64,000 nt of DNA from Paracoccus marinaquae (lineage in GTDB: Bacteria > Pseudomonadota > Alphaproteobacteria > Rhodobacterales > Rhodobacteraceae), in assembly GCF_018860165.1 (NCBI RefSeq), contig NZ_JAHKNG010000001.1, positions 62,001-126,000 on the forward strand, read 5' to 3'. Position 1 is the stretch's first letter, and every line of letters begins with the position of its first letter. The notes under the pieces are model-generated. The model worked only from the letters and a program-made list of their open reading frames with translations, did no database searches and was not told where the DNA came from. A program made the translations under genes and the position numbers. Positions 26,566-35,697 of this stretch are shown here, in pieces.

Positions 26566-27555
26566 CTACTGGGCCGCGCAGCTGTTGCCGGATTTCTGGT
26601 CGACGATCTTGATTTGGCCCGCGGTGATCTTGGCGGCGGCCTCGTCGATGGCGGCCTGCATCTCGGGCGTGACAAGCGCCTTGTTGTTGTCGTCGATGGC
26701 CACGGCGACGCCGGCGGCGGCCAGGTTCATCAGCTTCACCCCGGTTTCCAGATCGGCGCCGGCGCTGAAGGCGTCGAAAACCGCATTGTCCACGCGCTTG
26801 ACCATCGAGGTCAGCACCTGACCCGGATGCAGGTGGTTCTGGTTGCTGTCCACGCCGACCGACAGGATGCCCTCATCCGCCGCCGCCTGCAGCACGCCGA
26901 TCCCCGATCCGCCTGCCGCCGCATAGATCACGTCTGCGCCCTGCGCCTTCTGGGCCTTGGCCAGCTCGCCGCCCTTCACCGGGTCGTTCCATGCCGCGGC
27001 GGTGGTGCCGATATAGTTCACCAGCACGTTGCCGTCCGGCCGGACCGCCTTGAAGCCCTGCGCATAGCCGCACTCGAACCTGTGGATCAGCGGCACGTCC
27101 ATGCCGCCGACGAAGCCCACGGTCCCGGTCTTTGACGCCGTCGCCGCCATCACCCCGGCAAGATAGCTGCCCTCGGCCTCGGTAAAGACCACCGACTGCA
27201 CATTGGGCTGATCGACGATGGTGTCGATGATGGCGAATTTGGTGTCTGGATAGTCGGGGGCCACGGTGTTCAGAACGTCGCCGAAGGCAAAACCCGTCAT
27301 CACGATCGGGTTGGCGCCGGTTTCGGCCAGCCGGCGCAGGGCCTGCTCGCGCTGCGCCTCGGACTGCATCTCCAGTTCCTTGTAGCTGCCGCCGGTCTCC
27401 TCGACCCAGCGGACGGCACCGGTATAGGCCGCCTCGTTGAAGGACTTGTCGAACTTGCCGCCCAGATCATAGATCAGTGCCGGATCGGCCAGCGCCGCGC
27501 CCGCGGCCAGCGTCGCCAGGGCAGAGCCCGCGAGAAGCGATTTCATCAAGGTCAT
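26566..27555 (-). CDS. BMP-family nucleoside-binding periplasmic protein
   Basis: About 329-aa binding protein with a signal peptide (MKSLLAGSALATLAAGAALA) and no lipobox, so free in the periplasm. It belongs to the basic membrane protein (BMP/PnrA) family; DLGGKFDKSFNEAA, TGFAFGD and VGFVGGMDVPLIHRFECGYAQG are typical. PnrA-type proteins bind purine nucleosides, consistent with pnp at the operon end. I took the start at 27555, which has GGATGAGG upstream; ATGs at 27567 and 27546 are alternatives. It is the first gene of the operon. Confidence 0.92.
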   Translation of the reverse strand: MTLMKSLLAGSALATLAAGAALADPALIYDLGGKFDKSFNEAAYTGAVRWVEETGGSYKELEMQSEAQREQALRRLAETGANPIVMTGFAFGDVLNTVAPDYPDTKFAIIDTIVDQPNVQSVVFTEAEGSYLAGVMAATASKTGTVGFVGGMDVPLIHRFECGYAQGFKAVRPDGNVLVNYIGTTAAAWNDPVKGGELAKAQKAQGADVIYAAAGGSGIGVLQAAADEGILSVGVDSNQNHLHPGQVLTSMVKRVDNAVFDAFSAGADLETGVKLMNLAAAGVAVAIDDNNKALVTPEMQAAIDEAAAKITAGQIKIVDQKSGNSCAAQ

Positions 27556-27655
27556 GGTGAGCCTCATCCTGTTGGCGCGGACGATTCAAGCCGCCCGCCT
27601 GATGGCTCGATTAGGGCGCAACGCCCCGAACGGGTCAACCGTCTTCTTCGTGATT

Positions 27656-28057
27656 TCAAAGCGCAAGCCGAAGGACCAGCGCGTCCCTCCCGGCGCCGTA
27701 ATAGCCCGGCCTGCGCCCCGCCTCGGTCCAGCCGAGCCCGGCATAAAGCGCCCGTGCGGGTCGGTTGTCCGCGGCGACCTCCAGAAAGGCCGTTCCGGCA
27801 CCGCGCCCGGCGGCCGCGGTCGCAAAGCGGGCGGTCAGATCGCGACCCAGCCCCTGCCGCCGCGCCTCCGGGGCGACCGCGAGGGTCAGCAGTTCCGCTT
27901 CGTCGGCCACGGTCCTGCCCAGTAGGAAGCCCTCGGGCCGGCTCAGCAGGAAGCTGCCGCGAGCGGCCAGAAGGGCCGAGAATTCGTCCGCCGCCCATGG
28001 GCGGGGCGCCCCGGCAAAGCAGCGCGCGTGCAGCACCGCCATCTGTTCCGGTGTCAC
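27656..28057 (-). CDS. rimI: ribosomal-protein-alanine N-acetyltransferase RimI-like
   Basis: 133-aa GNAT acetyltransferase. The acetyl-CoA loop is VAPEARRQGLGRDL, and the end has ALYAGLGWTEAGRRPGYY, as in RimI. The start is taken as the GTG that overlaps the tsaB stop (GTGA); an ATG six codons in (28039) is the alternative. A tsaB-rimI pair is common in bacteria. RimI acetylates the N-terminus of ribosomal protein S18, although specificity cannot be read from sequence alone. Confidence 0.87.
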   Translation of the reverse strand: MTPEQMAVLHARCFAGAPRPWAADEFSALLAARGSFLLSRPEGFLLGRTVADEAELLTLAVAPEARRQGLGRDLTARFATAAAGRGAGTAFLEVAADNRPARALYAGLGWTEAGRRPGYYGAGRDALVLRLAL

Positions 28058-28656
28058 GGCAGGATGACCGGGGCGGGTTCGCGTGGCGGGGCCGCATCGG
28101 CTTCGCGCAGATAGATCGGCGCGGGGCGTGGCTGCGGATCCTGCCGCCGGGCCATGGCCAGATGCGCGATGGCTTCTGCCAGCGGCACCGCCGGCGCAGC
28201 CGGCGCCGGGCCGGGCGGCAGCGCGCCGGCCGCAGCCTGCTGCGGCCGGCTCCCTTCCTTCGATGCGTCGTCGGTGCCGAAATCCTGCCAGATCACCTGA
28301 TCGCGCCGCGCCGGCAGCACCACCCGGCAGGGCCGCGGCAGCCCGAAGGCCGCGGCTTCGGTGGCGCTGACGCCGATCGCCGGAATCTCCAGGGACAGCG
28401 CCAGTCCGCGCGCGGCCGCGACCGCGACCCGGATGCCGGTGAAATTGCCGGGCCCGATGCCGACGCCGATCGCGTCGAGATCGGCCCAGTTCAGCCCGGC
28501 CTCGCGCAGAAGCTCCTGCAGCAGCGGAAACAGCCGCTCGGCCTGGCCACGCTCCATTGCCTCCTGCCGCGCGGCCAGAACCCGCCCGCCAGACAGCAAA
28601 GCGGCCGCGCAATGCGCGGCCGATGCGTCAAAGCCAAGCGCGACCGGTTCAGGCAA
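28054..28656 (-). CDS. tsaB: tRNA t6A synthesis protein TsaB
   Basis: 200-aa ASKHA-fold protein (YeaZ family). The N-terminal GFDASAAHCAAAL and the IGVGIGPGNFTGIRVAVAAARG block are diagnostic. TsaB is the scaffold partner of TsaD in making threonylcarbamoyladenosine at position 37 of ANN-decoding tRNAs; it lacks the catalytic metal site. tsaD is in this window at 36908-37975. The start overlaps the nfuA end by 8 bp. Confidence 0.93.
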   Translation of the reverse strand: MPEPVALGFDASAAHCAAALLSGGRVLAARQEAMERGQAERLFPLLQELLREAGLNWADLDAIGVGIGPGNFTGIRVAVAAARGLALSLEIPAIGVSATEAAAFGLPRPCRVVLPARRDQVIWQDFGTDDASKEGSRPQQAAAGALPPGPAPAAPAVPLAEAIAHLAMARRQDPQPRPAPIYLREADAAPPREPAPVILP

Positions 28657-29209
28657 CGGGGCGGACCTCGATCACCTCGGGGATATAGTGGCGCAGCAGG
28701 TTCTCGATCCCCATCTTCAGCGTCAGGGTCGAGGACGGGCAGCCCGCGCAGGCGCCCTGCATATGCAGATAGACCACGCCGCGATCAAAGCCGTGGAAGG
28801 TGATGTCGCCGCCATCCTGCGCCACGGCGGGGCGTACGCGGGTATCCAGCAATTCCTTGATCTGGCTGACGATCTCGGCGTCCGGCCCGTCATGCGCCGC
28901 ATGGCCGGCGCTTTCCGGGGCATCGCCCTCGATGGCCGGGGCGCCCGACTGGAAATGCTCCATGATCGCGCCCAGGACCGAGGGTTTCAGATGGTCCCAA
29001 GGCATGTCCTCGGCCTTGGTGACAGTGACGAAATCACGGCCCAGGAACACGCCGGTCACCCCCTCGATGGCAAAGATGCGCCGGGCCAGCGGCGATTTCG
29101 CGCCGGCATCGGGGGTGGGGAAATCGGCCGTGCCGCTGCCCAGAACGGTTTCGCCGGGCAGGAATTTCAGCGTGGCGGGATTCGGGGTGGTCTCGGTCTG
29201 GATGAACAT
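28649..29209 (-). CDS. nfuA: NifU-family iron-sulfur carrier (NfuA-like)
   Basis: 186-aa protein with an N-terminal Nfu_N domain (FIQTETTPNPATLKFLPG) and a C-terminal NifU-type domain with the cluster-binding CAGC of QGACAGCPSSTLTLKMG. Such proteins carry 4Fe-4S clusters to client enzymes. BioB in this window is a typical class of client. The ~25-residue acidic linker (residues 95-110) joins the domains. It heads the nfuA-tsaB-rimI set. Confidence 0.94.
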   Translation of the reverse strand: MFIQTETTPNPATLKFLPGETVLGSGTADFPTPDAGAKSPLARRIFAIEGVTGVFLGRDFVTVTKAEDMPWDHLKPSVLGAIMEHFQSGAPAIEGDAPESAGHAAHDGPDAEIVSQIKELLDTRVRPAVAQDGGDITFHGFDRGVVYLHMQGACAGCPSSTLTLKMGIENLLRHYIPEVIEVRPVA

Positions 29210-29275
29210 GCGCGGCGCTCCTTAATAGGCCTGATATGGCGACGGTGCCGGCGCGGGTCAAGGCGCCCCTTTGCC

Positions 29276-29731
29276 TCAGGTGATGGCCTCCAGCCGTTCC
29301 TTCGACAGGTCGCCCGGCACGATGGTGATCGGGCAGGCCAGCGATCCGGCCTCGCGCAGCAGCCGCGTCAGCACCGGGTTCTGCCCCGACTTGTCGTTGT
29401 TCAGCCCCATCACGATGACGCCGATCTCGGGATCCTCGCCGATCTGGGCGATCACCTCCTCGGCCGGGCTGCCCTCGCGGATGACCAGTTCCGGTTCGAC
29501 CTTGGGTCGGGTCCGCATCCATTTCGCGAAGACTTCGAAATGCGCCTCGATCCGTTCATGCGCCTCGGCGCGCATGACATCGGCCACGCCAAAGCCGTGC
29601 TGGATTTCCGCGGTCGGGATGACCGACAGAATCACCACGCCGCCGCCGGTATTGGCCGCGCGCATCGCCGCGAAGCGCATCGCGTTCAGGCATTCGCGGC
29701 TGTCGTCGAGCAGCACCAGGAATTTGCGCAT
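29276..29731 (-). CDS. universal stress protein (UspA family)
   Basis: 151-aa cytoplasmic UspA-fold protein. The N-terminal MRKFLVLLDDSRECLNAM and the VIVMGLNNDKSGQNP stretch correspond to the nucleotide-binding regions of the family. The normal G-2x-G-9x-G(S/T) motif is not obvious, so ATP binding is uncertain. It stands between nfuA (66-bp gap) and the divergent sugar transferase gene. Confidence 0.85.
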   Translation of the reverse strand: MRKFLVLLDDSRECLNAMRFAAMRAANTGGGVVILSVIPTAEIQHGFGVADVMRAEAHERIEAHFEVFAKWMRTRPKVEPELVIREGSPAEEVIAQIGEDPEIGVIVMGLNNDKSGQNPVLTRLLREAGSLACPITIVPGDLSKERLEAIT

Positions 29732-29886
29732 CTTTTGGCCGTCCGGGGTGGATTTCCGCCGACACAGTGGCCGAACTGCCATGCCTGCGCAAGTGTTTGC
29801 GGCAAAGTGCTGATGTGCGGTTTTCTTGTTGCATTTGATGTGTTACCGCGAAAAGCGACATAACCACGGGCCATTCGGACAGTATC

Positions 29887-30675
29887 GTGACGATCCACCA
29901 CGACTGGAACAAGACCTACGCCGAGCGCCTGTCGACGCCGGCCTCCAGGCTGGGCTGGGTCCTGCGCGGTGCGGCGGGTGACGCGATCAATCCGATGCCT
30001 GTCTCGAAGCGGCTGGCCGACATCGTTCTGGCACTGATCCTGTTGCTGCCTCTGTCGCTGATCATGGGCGCTGTCGCGCTGACCCTGCTGATCCTGCAGG
30101 GACGGCCGGTCTTCTATTCGGCGCAGCGGATGAAATCTCCGACCAGGGCGTTCACGCAGCTGAAGTTCCGCACCATGCTGTGTCAGGACACCGATTCCGG
30201 CGCGACCGGCGCGCATAAGCACTGGCGCATCACCCCTATCGGTCATTTCCTGCGCCGCACCCGCATCGACGAGTTGCCGCAGCTGTTCAACATCCTGAAG
30301 GGCGACATGAGCTTCGTCGGGCCGCGCCCGCCCTTGCGTGAATATGTCGAGCGTTTCCCCGCCGATTACGCCCAGGTCCTGACCAGCCGTCCGGGCGTGA
30401 CCGGCCTCGCCACGCTGATCTATCACCGCCACGAAGACCGTATCCTGGCCGATTGCCAGAGCGCGGAGGCCACCGAATCCGCCTATTATCGCCGCTGCCT
30501 GCCGGCCAAGCTGAAGATCGACCTGATCTATCAGCGGCGCCGCGACATGCGGCTGGATCTGTGGGTGTTGTGGAGCACTCTCAAGATCGTGGTTTCGCAC
30601 CGCGACGAACGGCCCCGCCGTCACAAGCCGCTGGTTTCGGCCGACGCAGAGGTTGCGAACGGGTCTTCGCGGTAG
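29887..30675 (+). CDS. polyprenyl-phosphate sugar-1-phosphate transferase (PssA/ExoY-like)
   Basis: 262-aa initiating transferase for exopolysaccharide or O-antigen assembly. One membrane hairpin (residues ~45-72) precedes the catalytic domain with [16 protein letters not shown] and the [12 protein letters not shown] motif. It puts the first sugar phosphate on undecaprenyl phosphate at the inner face of the cytoplasmic membrane. The start is a GTG; upstream DNA (29810-29870) is AT-richer and probably the promoter. No glycosyltransferase cluster is adjacent. Its 3' end overlaps convergent truA by 55 bp. Confidence 0.9.
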   Translation: MTIHHDWNKTYAERLSTPASRLGWVLRGAAGDAINPMPVSKRLADIVLALILLLPLSLIMGAVALTLLILQGRPVFYSAQRMKSPTRAFTQLKFRTMLCQDTDSGATGAHKHWRITPIGHFLRRTRIDELPQLFNILKGDMSFVGPRPPLREYVERFPADYAQVLTSRPGVTGLATLIYHRHEDRILADCQSAEATESAYYRRCLPAKLKIDLIYQRRRDMRLDLWVLWSTLKIVVSHRDERPRRHKPLVSADAEVANGSSR

Positions 30676-31427
30676 CCCACGCCCATCAGATATAGTCCAT
30701 GGGGCGGGCAGACCGGCCCGCAGGCGGCGCGGTTTCGTGCGGCCAGCGCCTCGACCACCCGCTCGGGCGGCCAAAATCGGGCGCCGACCCGCTCGAGCGT
30801 GCCGACGATCGAGCGCACCTGATTGTGCAGGAATGACCGCGCCCGAAGCGAAAAGCGGTATTCCCGGCCATGCGGGATCTCGACCTCGTCAATCTGGATC
30901 TCGTCCAGCGTCTTGACCGGGCTCTGCGCCTGGCAGATGGACGAGCGGAAGGTGGTGAAGTCGTGGCAACCCACCAGATGTCCCGCCGCGGTCCGCATGG
31001 CCGCCGTATCGAGCGGGTTCAGGACCTGCCAGACCTGCCCCTTCAGATGCGTCACGGGCGCCCGTCGCGCGACCAACCGGAACAGATAGCGCCGTTCGGT
31101 GGCCGAGAAGCGGGCGTGGAAATCGTCCGGCACCCGCGCGGTCGTCAGGATCGCGACGGGGGCGGGCTTGAGGTGGAAATTCAGCGCCTCGGCCAGCCGG
31201 AACGGGTCCCAGTCGCGTTGCAGATCCGCATGGGCGACCTGACCGCTGGCGTGAACGCCGGCATCCGTGCGCCCGGCGGCGGCGATCCGGGCGCCTGCCG
31301 CGAAGCCGGCATCCAGCCGTGCCAGTGCCGTCTCGACCGCCTGCTGAACCGAGGGCTGGTCGGCCTGCGCCTGCCATCCGGCGAAAGGGCCGCCGTCATA
31401 TTCGATCTTCAGGGCGAAACGTGGCAT
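30621..31427 (-). CDS. truA: tRNA pseudouridine(38-40) synthase
   Basis: 268-aa enzyme converting uridine to pseudouridine at positions 38-40 in the tRNA anticodon stem-loop. The catalytic Asp is in [25 protein letters not shown] at the N-terminus and [17 protein letters not shown] near the C-terminus are typical. It lies 6 bp upstream-side of the XpaC-family gene on the same strand. The last 55 bp overlap the oppositely oriented sugar transferase gene. Confidence 0.95.
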   Translation of the reverse strand: MPRFALKIEYDGGPFAGWQAQADQPSVQQAVETALARLDAGFAAGARIAAAGRTDAGVHASGQVAHADLQRDWDPFRLAEALNFHLKPAPVAILTTARVPDDFHARFSATERRYLFRLVARRAPVTHLKGQVWQVLNPLDTAAMRTAAGHLVGCHDFTTFRSSICQAQSPVKTLDEIQIDEVEIPHGREYRFSLRARSFLHNQVRSIVGTLERVGARFWPPERVVEALAARNRAACGPVCPPHGLYLMGVGYREDPFATSASAETSGL

Positions 31428-31433
31428 TCGGGC

Positions 31434-32411
31434 CTAGGGCAGCTTTCGCAGGCTGTCGCGTTCGGGTGACAGCAACCCGTCCAGATCCCGTGCGTCGGGG
31501 CTGGCCAGCGGCGGACGGGACGCGGGATCTGCGGCCGGCCTCACGCCTTCCCGCACCAGTCGGTCGCGGAGGACCGAGATCTCGATCTCCAGATCGCTGC
31601 GATCACCCTCCAGCAGCTTGTCGGTCTGCGCGCCGAACCCCTTTTCCAGATCGTCGAGGAAGGTCTCGAAGGCGGCGCGGGTCTGGGGGTCCTCGGTGCG
31701 ACCGTAGAGATCGGCGAATTTCACCGCGGCGTCACGGGCGCCGATCAGATAGATGCCCAGATAACGCCGGGCGGCGGACAGATCGCCCGGATTGTCGCGG
31801 ACCTGTTCAAAGAGGTCGCGCACGGTCGCTGCGAAACCGGCAACCCGGGCCTCGAGGCGGCGGTCGCCGATCTTCTGGATCGCTTCCTGCATCTGCGACA
31901 GATGCGTCTCGCCCTCCTCGATCATGCGGGCGGCGCGGTTCTGCTGGAAGCTGTCGACGTCATCCATGCCCTTGTCGCGCATCGGATCAGCGCCGAAGGC
32001 CAGGAGATGCAGGGCAAACCCGGCCAGCCCGATCACCCCGGCGCCGGCCAGCGCGCCGGGTTCGGCCGCGCCCAGCCCGAGGCCCAGCCCGGCCAGCAGT
32101 CCGCCGAACAGCTTGCGCGGAAAGGCCGGCCGGCGGGCGACGCGGCGGGTGTCATAGGCAGCCTCAGCGGCCAGCCCCTCGCGGGTCAGCCACATCGCCA
32201 GCGCGATCAGCCCGAAGGCAGCCAGATCGGTCGCCATGCCAAGCGGCGACTGGAAGAAGGCACCCAGGAGGAAGGGCGTCGCCGCGACGGTCACCCATTT
32301 CGGTCGCGAGGCCAGATGATGCAGCATCGGGGCCGGCGGGGCCCGGCGGCCATCCGCAGTGCCCCGCCGGGCCTCGTCGGGTGAGTATCTGCCGCCATAC
32401 CGGAAGGCCAT
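31434..32411 (-). CDS. XpaC-family (5-bromo-4-chloroindolyl phosphate hydrolysis) membrane protein
   Basis: About 325-aa protein with three or four hydrophobic segments between residues 40 and 145 and a charged helical cytoplasmic domain after that. It matches the XpaC family by layout and by the QNRAARMIEEGETHLSQM and YLGIYLIGARDAAVKFADLY segments. Function is unknown; in many genomes such proteins pair with TelA, but no telA is adjacent here. The start at MAFRYGG was chosen; an upstream ATG 12 codons earlier is possible. Confidence 0.78.
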   Translation of the reverse strand: MAFRYGGRYSPDEARRGTADGRRAPPAPMLHHLASRPKWVTVAATPFLLGAFFQSPLGMATDLAAFGLIALAMWLTREGLAAEAAYDTRRVARRPAFPRKLFGGLLAGLGLGLGAAEPGALAGAGVIGLAGFALHLLAFGADPMRDKGMDDVDSFQQNRAARMIEEGETHLSQMQEAIQKIGDRRLEARVAGFAATVRDLFEQVRDNPGDLSAARRYLGIYLIGARDAAVKFADLYGRTEDPQTRAAFETFLDDLEKGFGAQTDKLLEGDRSDLEIEISVLRDRLVREGVRPAADPASRPPLASPDARDLDGLLSPERDSLRKLP

Positions 32412-32421
32412 CGCCGCGCCC

Positions 32422-32505
32422 TCAGCCGGCGCCGGCCAGGGACGCATAGAGCGTCAGCAGCACCAGCAGATAAAAGCTCAGCCTTTGCATGGCAGGGCGC
32501 GACAT
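32422..32505 (-). CDS. tiny single-span membrane peptide (27 aa)
   Basis: Short frame whose product is one hydrophobic helix (SFYLLVLLTLYASLAGA) with a basic N-terminus (MSRPAMQR). An AAAGGA ribosome-binding site lies 5-6 bp before the ATG. It ends 11 bp before the XpaC-family gene and starts 90 bp after lpxK on the same strand. No known family; it may be a real small membrane protein or a leader for the next gene. It is too short to be sure. Confidence 0.45.
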   Translation of the reverse strand: MSRPAMQRLSFYLLVLLTLYASLAGAG

Positions 32506-32595
32506 GCGGGTCCTTTCGGCGGGTTGGGCCCGGATCATGGCGGGCGTCGAGGTTTCTATATTGTGTCCCGAGGCCGAATTGCAAAGCCCCGCGGC

Positions 32596-33594
32596 TCAGC
32601 TCGTGGCGATCCGGCCGGGAAACAACCGCGTCAGGGCCGCCACCAGCGCCTCGGGCGCCTCGATCTCCAGTCGCACGGGCAGAACCAGGACCTTCGGGCG
32701 AAAGGATCGCGGCAGACGCACCGCGTCCTTTTCGGTGGTGACAAGCTGGGCACCGGTCATCCGGGCCTCGGTCTCCAGCCGGGTCAGCAGCGCCGGCGTG
32801 AAGGGCTGGTGATCGTCCAGCGCCTCGCCGCGCGCCAGATCGGCCCCAAGACCGCGCAGGCTGGCAAAGAACTTCTCGGGGTGGCCAATGCCGGCGAAGG
32901 CCAGAACGCGCTGATCCTGCCAGTCGATCCCGGTCTGCAGCGGCGCCAGCCGGCCGCGCAGATGCGGCGGGGCGCCCGATGGCGGGGCAAAGCCTGCCTG
33001 CGCCTCGTCGGCGCCGATCGACAGCAGCAGATCGGCGCGGGCAAGGCCCGCCGGAACCGGCTCGCGCAGCGGGCCCGCAGGCAGGCACAACCCGTTGCCG
33101 AAGCCCTTGGCGGCATCGACGACGATCAGCGACAGGTCATGGGTCAGCGCCGGGTCCTGAAATCCGTCATCCAGGATGACGGCCTGCGCGCCGGCTCGGG
33201 CCGCCGCCCTCGCGCCGTCCAGCCGGTCATCGGCCACCCAGACAGGACCGAAAGCGGACATCAGCAATGGCTCGTCGCCGGTCAGGGCAGCCTCGTGGCC
33301 GCGCTCATCCACCCGCAGCGGTCCCCGCGCAGATCCGCCATAGCCGCGCGAGACGACATGCGCGGCGATGCCGCGCGATTGCAGCAATTGCTGAAGGTAG
33401 ATGACGGTCGGAGTCTTGCCGGTGCCGCCGGCATTCAGGTTGCCGACGCAGATCACCGGCACGTCGAGCCGCGCCCGTGCCCCCGTGGCCAGCCGCCGCG
33501 CCGTGGCGCGGGCGTAAAGCGCGCCCAGAGGCGACAGCGCGCGGGCGGCCAGCGCCGGCGGGCGGCGATACCAGAAGGCGGGCGCCCGCCTCAT
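32596..33594 (-). CDS. lpxK: tetraacyldisaccharide 4'-kinase
   Basis: 332-aa inner-membrane-associated kinase that phosphorylates the lipid A precursor. The N-terminal basic amphipathic segment ([17 protein letters not shown]) is followed by the P-loop [14 protein letters not shown] and by [11 protein letters not shown] with the catalytic aspartates. The start overlaps the waaA stop (ATGA), so the two lipid A/Kdo steps are translationally coupled. Confidence 0.96.
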   Translation of the reverse strand: MRRAPAFWYRRPPALAARALSPLGALYARATARRLATGARARLDVPVICVGNLNAGGTGKTPTVIYLQQLLQSRGIAAHVVSRGYGGSARGPLRVDERGHEAALTGDEPLLMSAFGPVWVADDRLDGARAAARAGAQAVILDDGFQDPALTHDLSLIVVDAAKGFGNGLCLPAGPLREPVPAGLARADLLLSIGADEAQAGFAPPSGAPPHLRGRLAPLQTGIDWQDQRVLAFAGIGHPEKFFASLRGLGADLARGEALDDHQPFTPALLTRLETEARMTGAQLVTTEKDAVRLPRSFRPKVLVLPVRLEIEAPEALVAALTRLFPGRIATS

Positions 33595-34769
33595 GCCCGC
33601 GCCTCGCGCAGGGCGTCGAGGACCGGCGCCGCAATGCGGATCGCGACATCGGCGCCACCGGTGCTGACGGTCCAGGCGCTGCTGGCAAGTGCAGCGACCA
33701 GATCGGGCTGGCTCAACTCGGCGATGGCGATGGCCAGCCCCTCGGCATCGGCGACCTGCCGCGCCGCACCGGCGCCGTCGAGCTGTTGCCATTCGGTCTG
33801 GTAATGGGCGATCACCGGACCGTGGACGATGGCGGACCCCAGGGCCGCGGGCTCGAACGGATGGCGGGCGGTGTCGTTGGTCCCGGTTAGGGTGCCGCCC
33901 ATATAGGTGACCGGCGCCAGCCGGTACCACAGCCCCATCTCGGTCGATCCGTCGGTGATCATCACATGCACCTCGTCGGTCGGTTCCTCGTCGAGGCTGC
34001 GACGGGCGACCAGCAACCCCTCGGCCTCCAGCTTTTCGGCCAGCGGGTCGATGCGGGCGGGATCGCGGGGCGCCAGAAACAGCAGCGCCCGGTGTGACTG
34101 GCGCATCGCCGCGCGATGGGCGTTCAGTACCGCCTCTTCCTCGACCTGCGGAACCGTCGCGGCGAACCAGGCGTGGCGGCCGTTCAGCAGTTGCGCAAAG
34201 TTGCTGCGCTCGGCCTCGGTGCAACTCAGCGGTTCGCGGATTTCGGCGACGGGACCGGTCAGGACCACCCGCCCCGTATCGGCGCCCATGCGGATGGCGA
34301 TGCGGTGGCTGGCCGAATCCGTGACCAGCACCGCGCGCATGTCGCGCAGCAGTTTCCGGCGCATCGCCGCCCGCAGATTGAGGCTCGTATCGTCAAGGCT
34401 GAACCGTGCCTCGGCCAGAATGATCGGCAAGCCGCGCTGTGTTGCCGCGGCGATCAGGGCCGGCGGCAATTCGGCGCCCAGAAGCAGCAGCGTCGCAGGT
34501 TTCGCCGTATCAAGCAGGGCTTCGGCGGCGGACATCTGGTCGGCAAGTTCCGGGTGGTCGCCGGCCCGGATCTGCAGGATGCGAAGCTGGGAACGGGCGC
34601 GGCGCAGGCGCTTGGTGACCTGCTCGGCCGCAGCCTGCGCCTCGGGCGACATGTGGACCAGCAAAAGCGGGCCGTCGCCCCCGGGCGCTTCGATCCGGGT
34701 GGGCGCGGCAGGGGGCTGGCCGCGCAGATGCAGCCACAAGCCCAGCCTGCCCAGCCCGGAGCCCGCCAT
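33591..34769 (-). CDS. waaA: 3-deoxy-D-manno-octulosonic acid (Kdo) transferase
   Basis: 392-aa glycosyltransferase of the KdtA/WaaA family, adding Kdo to lipid A at the cytoplasmic face of the inner membrane. Diagnostic C-terminal motif: [25 protein letters not shown]. The N-terminal half is shorter and less conserved than in enterobacterial WaaA (around 425 aa) and lacks an obvious membrane anchor. Similarity is clear, but the number of Kdo residues added cannot be predicted. It is coupled to lpxK downstream and to the DUF4170 gene upstream. Confidence 0.88.
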   Translation of the reverse strand: MAGSGLGRLGLWLHLRGQPPAAPTRIEAPGGDGPLLLVHMSPEAQAAAEQVTKRLRRARSQLRILQIRAGDHPELADQMSAAEALLDTAKPATLLLLGAELPPALIAAATQRGLPIILAEARFSLDDTSLNLRAAMRRKLLRDMRAVLVTDSASHRIAIRMGADTGRVVLTGPVAEIREPLSCTEAERSNFAQLLNGRHAWFAATVPQVEEEAVLNAHRAAMRQSHRALLFLAPRDPARIDPLAEKLEAEGLLVARRSLDEEPTDEVHVMITDGSTEMGLWYRLAPVTYMGGTLTGTNDTARHPFEPAALGSAIVHGPVIAHYQTEWQQLDGAGAARQVADAEGLAIAIAELSQPDLVAALASSAWTVSTGGADVAIRIAAPVLDALREARA

Positions 34770-35014
34770 CAGCCGCCCAGTTCCTCGGTCGGGCTGACCT
34801 CGGTTTCCTCGTCGCGCAGCCGGTGCAGATGGGCGATGAAATAGCGGGTATGGGCGCTGTCGACGGTGCGCTGCGCCTCGGCTTTCCAGGCGCTGTAGGC
34901 CTGTTGGTAGTTGGGGTAGATGCCGACGATATGGATATTGTCGGTATCGCGGAACTCGGTGCGCTGCGGATCGATCAATTCGCCGCCGAAGACGAGGTGA
35001 AGTCGCTGGCTCAT
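34769..35014 (-). CDS. DUF4170 family small protein
   Basis: 81-aa soluble protein of the DUF4170 family, common in alphaproteobacteria. The N-terminal LHLVFGGELIDP and the IVGIYPNYQQAYSAWKAEAQRTVD segment are the conserved parts; the acidic tail is variable. Function is unknown. Its stop overlaps the waaA start by one base, and the arrangement DUF4170-waaA-lpxK suggests a link to the cell envelope. Confidence 0.85.
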   Translation of the reverse strand: MSQRLHLVFGGELIDPQRTEFRDTDNIHIVGIYPNYQQAYSAWKAEAQRTVDSAHTRYFIAHLHRLRDEETEVSPTEELGG

Positions 35015-35205
35015 GGAACCTCCTGACTGTGGGAACGGCCGGACCCTAGCGCGGCGGCGGCCCGAGATGAAACGGCTTTGTCTAAAACCCGGCGGGCTTT
35101 GCCTTTGCCTGCCGCGACCGGGGCGGATATGCAGGGTTCGACACGGTCAGAAGGCCGGGCTGAATCCCGTCAGGGCGCGTATTGGTGTGGGGCGCGTCGC
35201 GGGAT

Positions 35206-35239
35206 GAAAGGTCCCGGTCGGCAGGGGCCGGGACCTTTC
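35206..35239 (-). terminator. hairpin between the EVE and DUF4170 genes
   Basis: A 12-bp inverted repeat GAAAGGTCCCGG / CCGGGACCTTTC (35206-35217 with 35228-35239) lies 45 bp past the stop of the leftward EVE gene. The flanking T-run on the minus strand is short (TTTC), so it may end the tsaD-gpsA-yciI-EVE message only partly. The remainder of the 269-bp gap (35015-35283) shows no gene. Confidence 0.7.
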
Positions 35240-35283
35240 GTATACCAGATCCCGAAATGCCCTGCACGTTCGGGGCGTCCAGG

Positions 35284-35697
35284 TCAGAGACCGGCCAGTT
35301 CCATCACGACCGCCCATTCCGCATCGCTGACCGGCTGCACCGAGAGGCGGCTGTTGTTGACCAGCACCATGTCCTTCAGCCGCGGCTCCTCCTTGGCCTG
35401 ATCCAGCGAGACCGGGCGCGGCAGGGGTTTCACCGCCTTCACGTCGACGCATTCCCATTTCGGGTCCGCAGCCTTGCTGTCGGGATGGGCCTCGGCGATG
35501 ACCTCGACGATGCCGACGGCCTCCTTGCCGATGTTCGAGTGATAGAACAGGCCCAGTTCACCCTTCTTCATCGCCCGCATGTTGTTGCGCGCCTGATAGT
35601 TGCGCACCCCGTCCCATTCCTCGCCCCGGTCGCCCCTGGCGACCAGATGATCCCAGCCGAACACGTCGGGTTCGGACTTGAACAGCCAGTATGCCAT
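35284..35697 (-). CDS. EVE domain protein
   Basis: 137-aa single-domain protein. WLFKSEPDVFGWDHL, EEWDGVRNYQARNNMRAMKKG and the LGLFYHSN segment mark the EVE (PUA-like) fold, thought to bind modified bases in RNA or DNA. The start is the ATG giving MAYWLFKSEP, the usual N-terminus. The ATG overlaps the YciI gene stop by one base. Precise ligand is unknown. Confidence 0.92.
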   Translation of the reverse strand: MAYWLFKSEPDVFGWDHLVARGDRGEEWDGVRNYQARNNMRAMKKGELGLFYHSNIGKEAVGIVEVIAEAHPDSKAADPKWECVDVKAVKPLPRPVSLDQAKEEPRLKDMVLVNNSRLSVQPVSDAEWAVVMELAGL

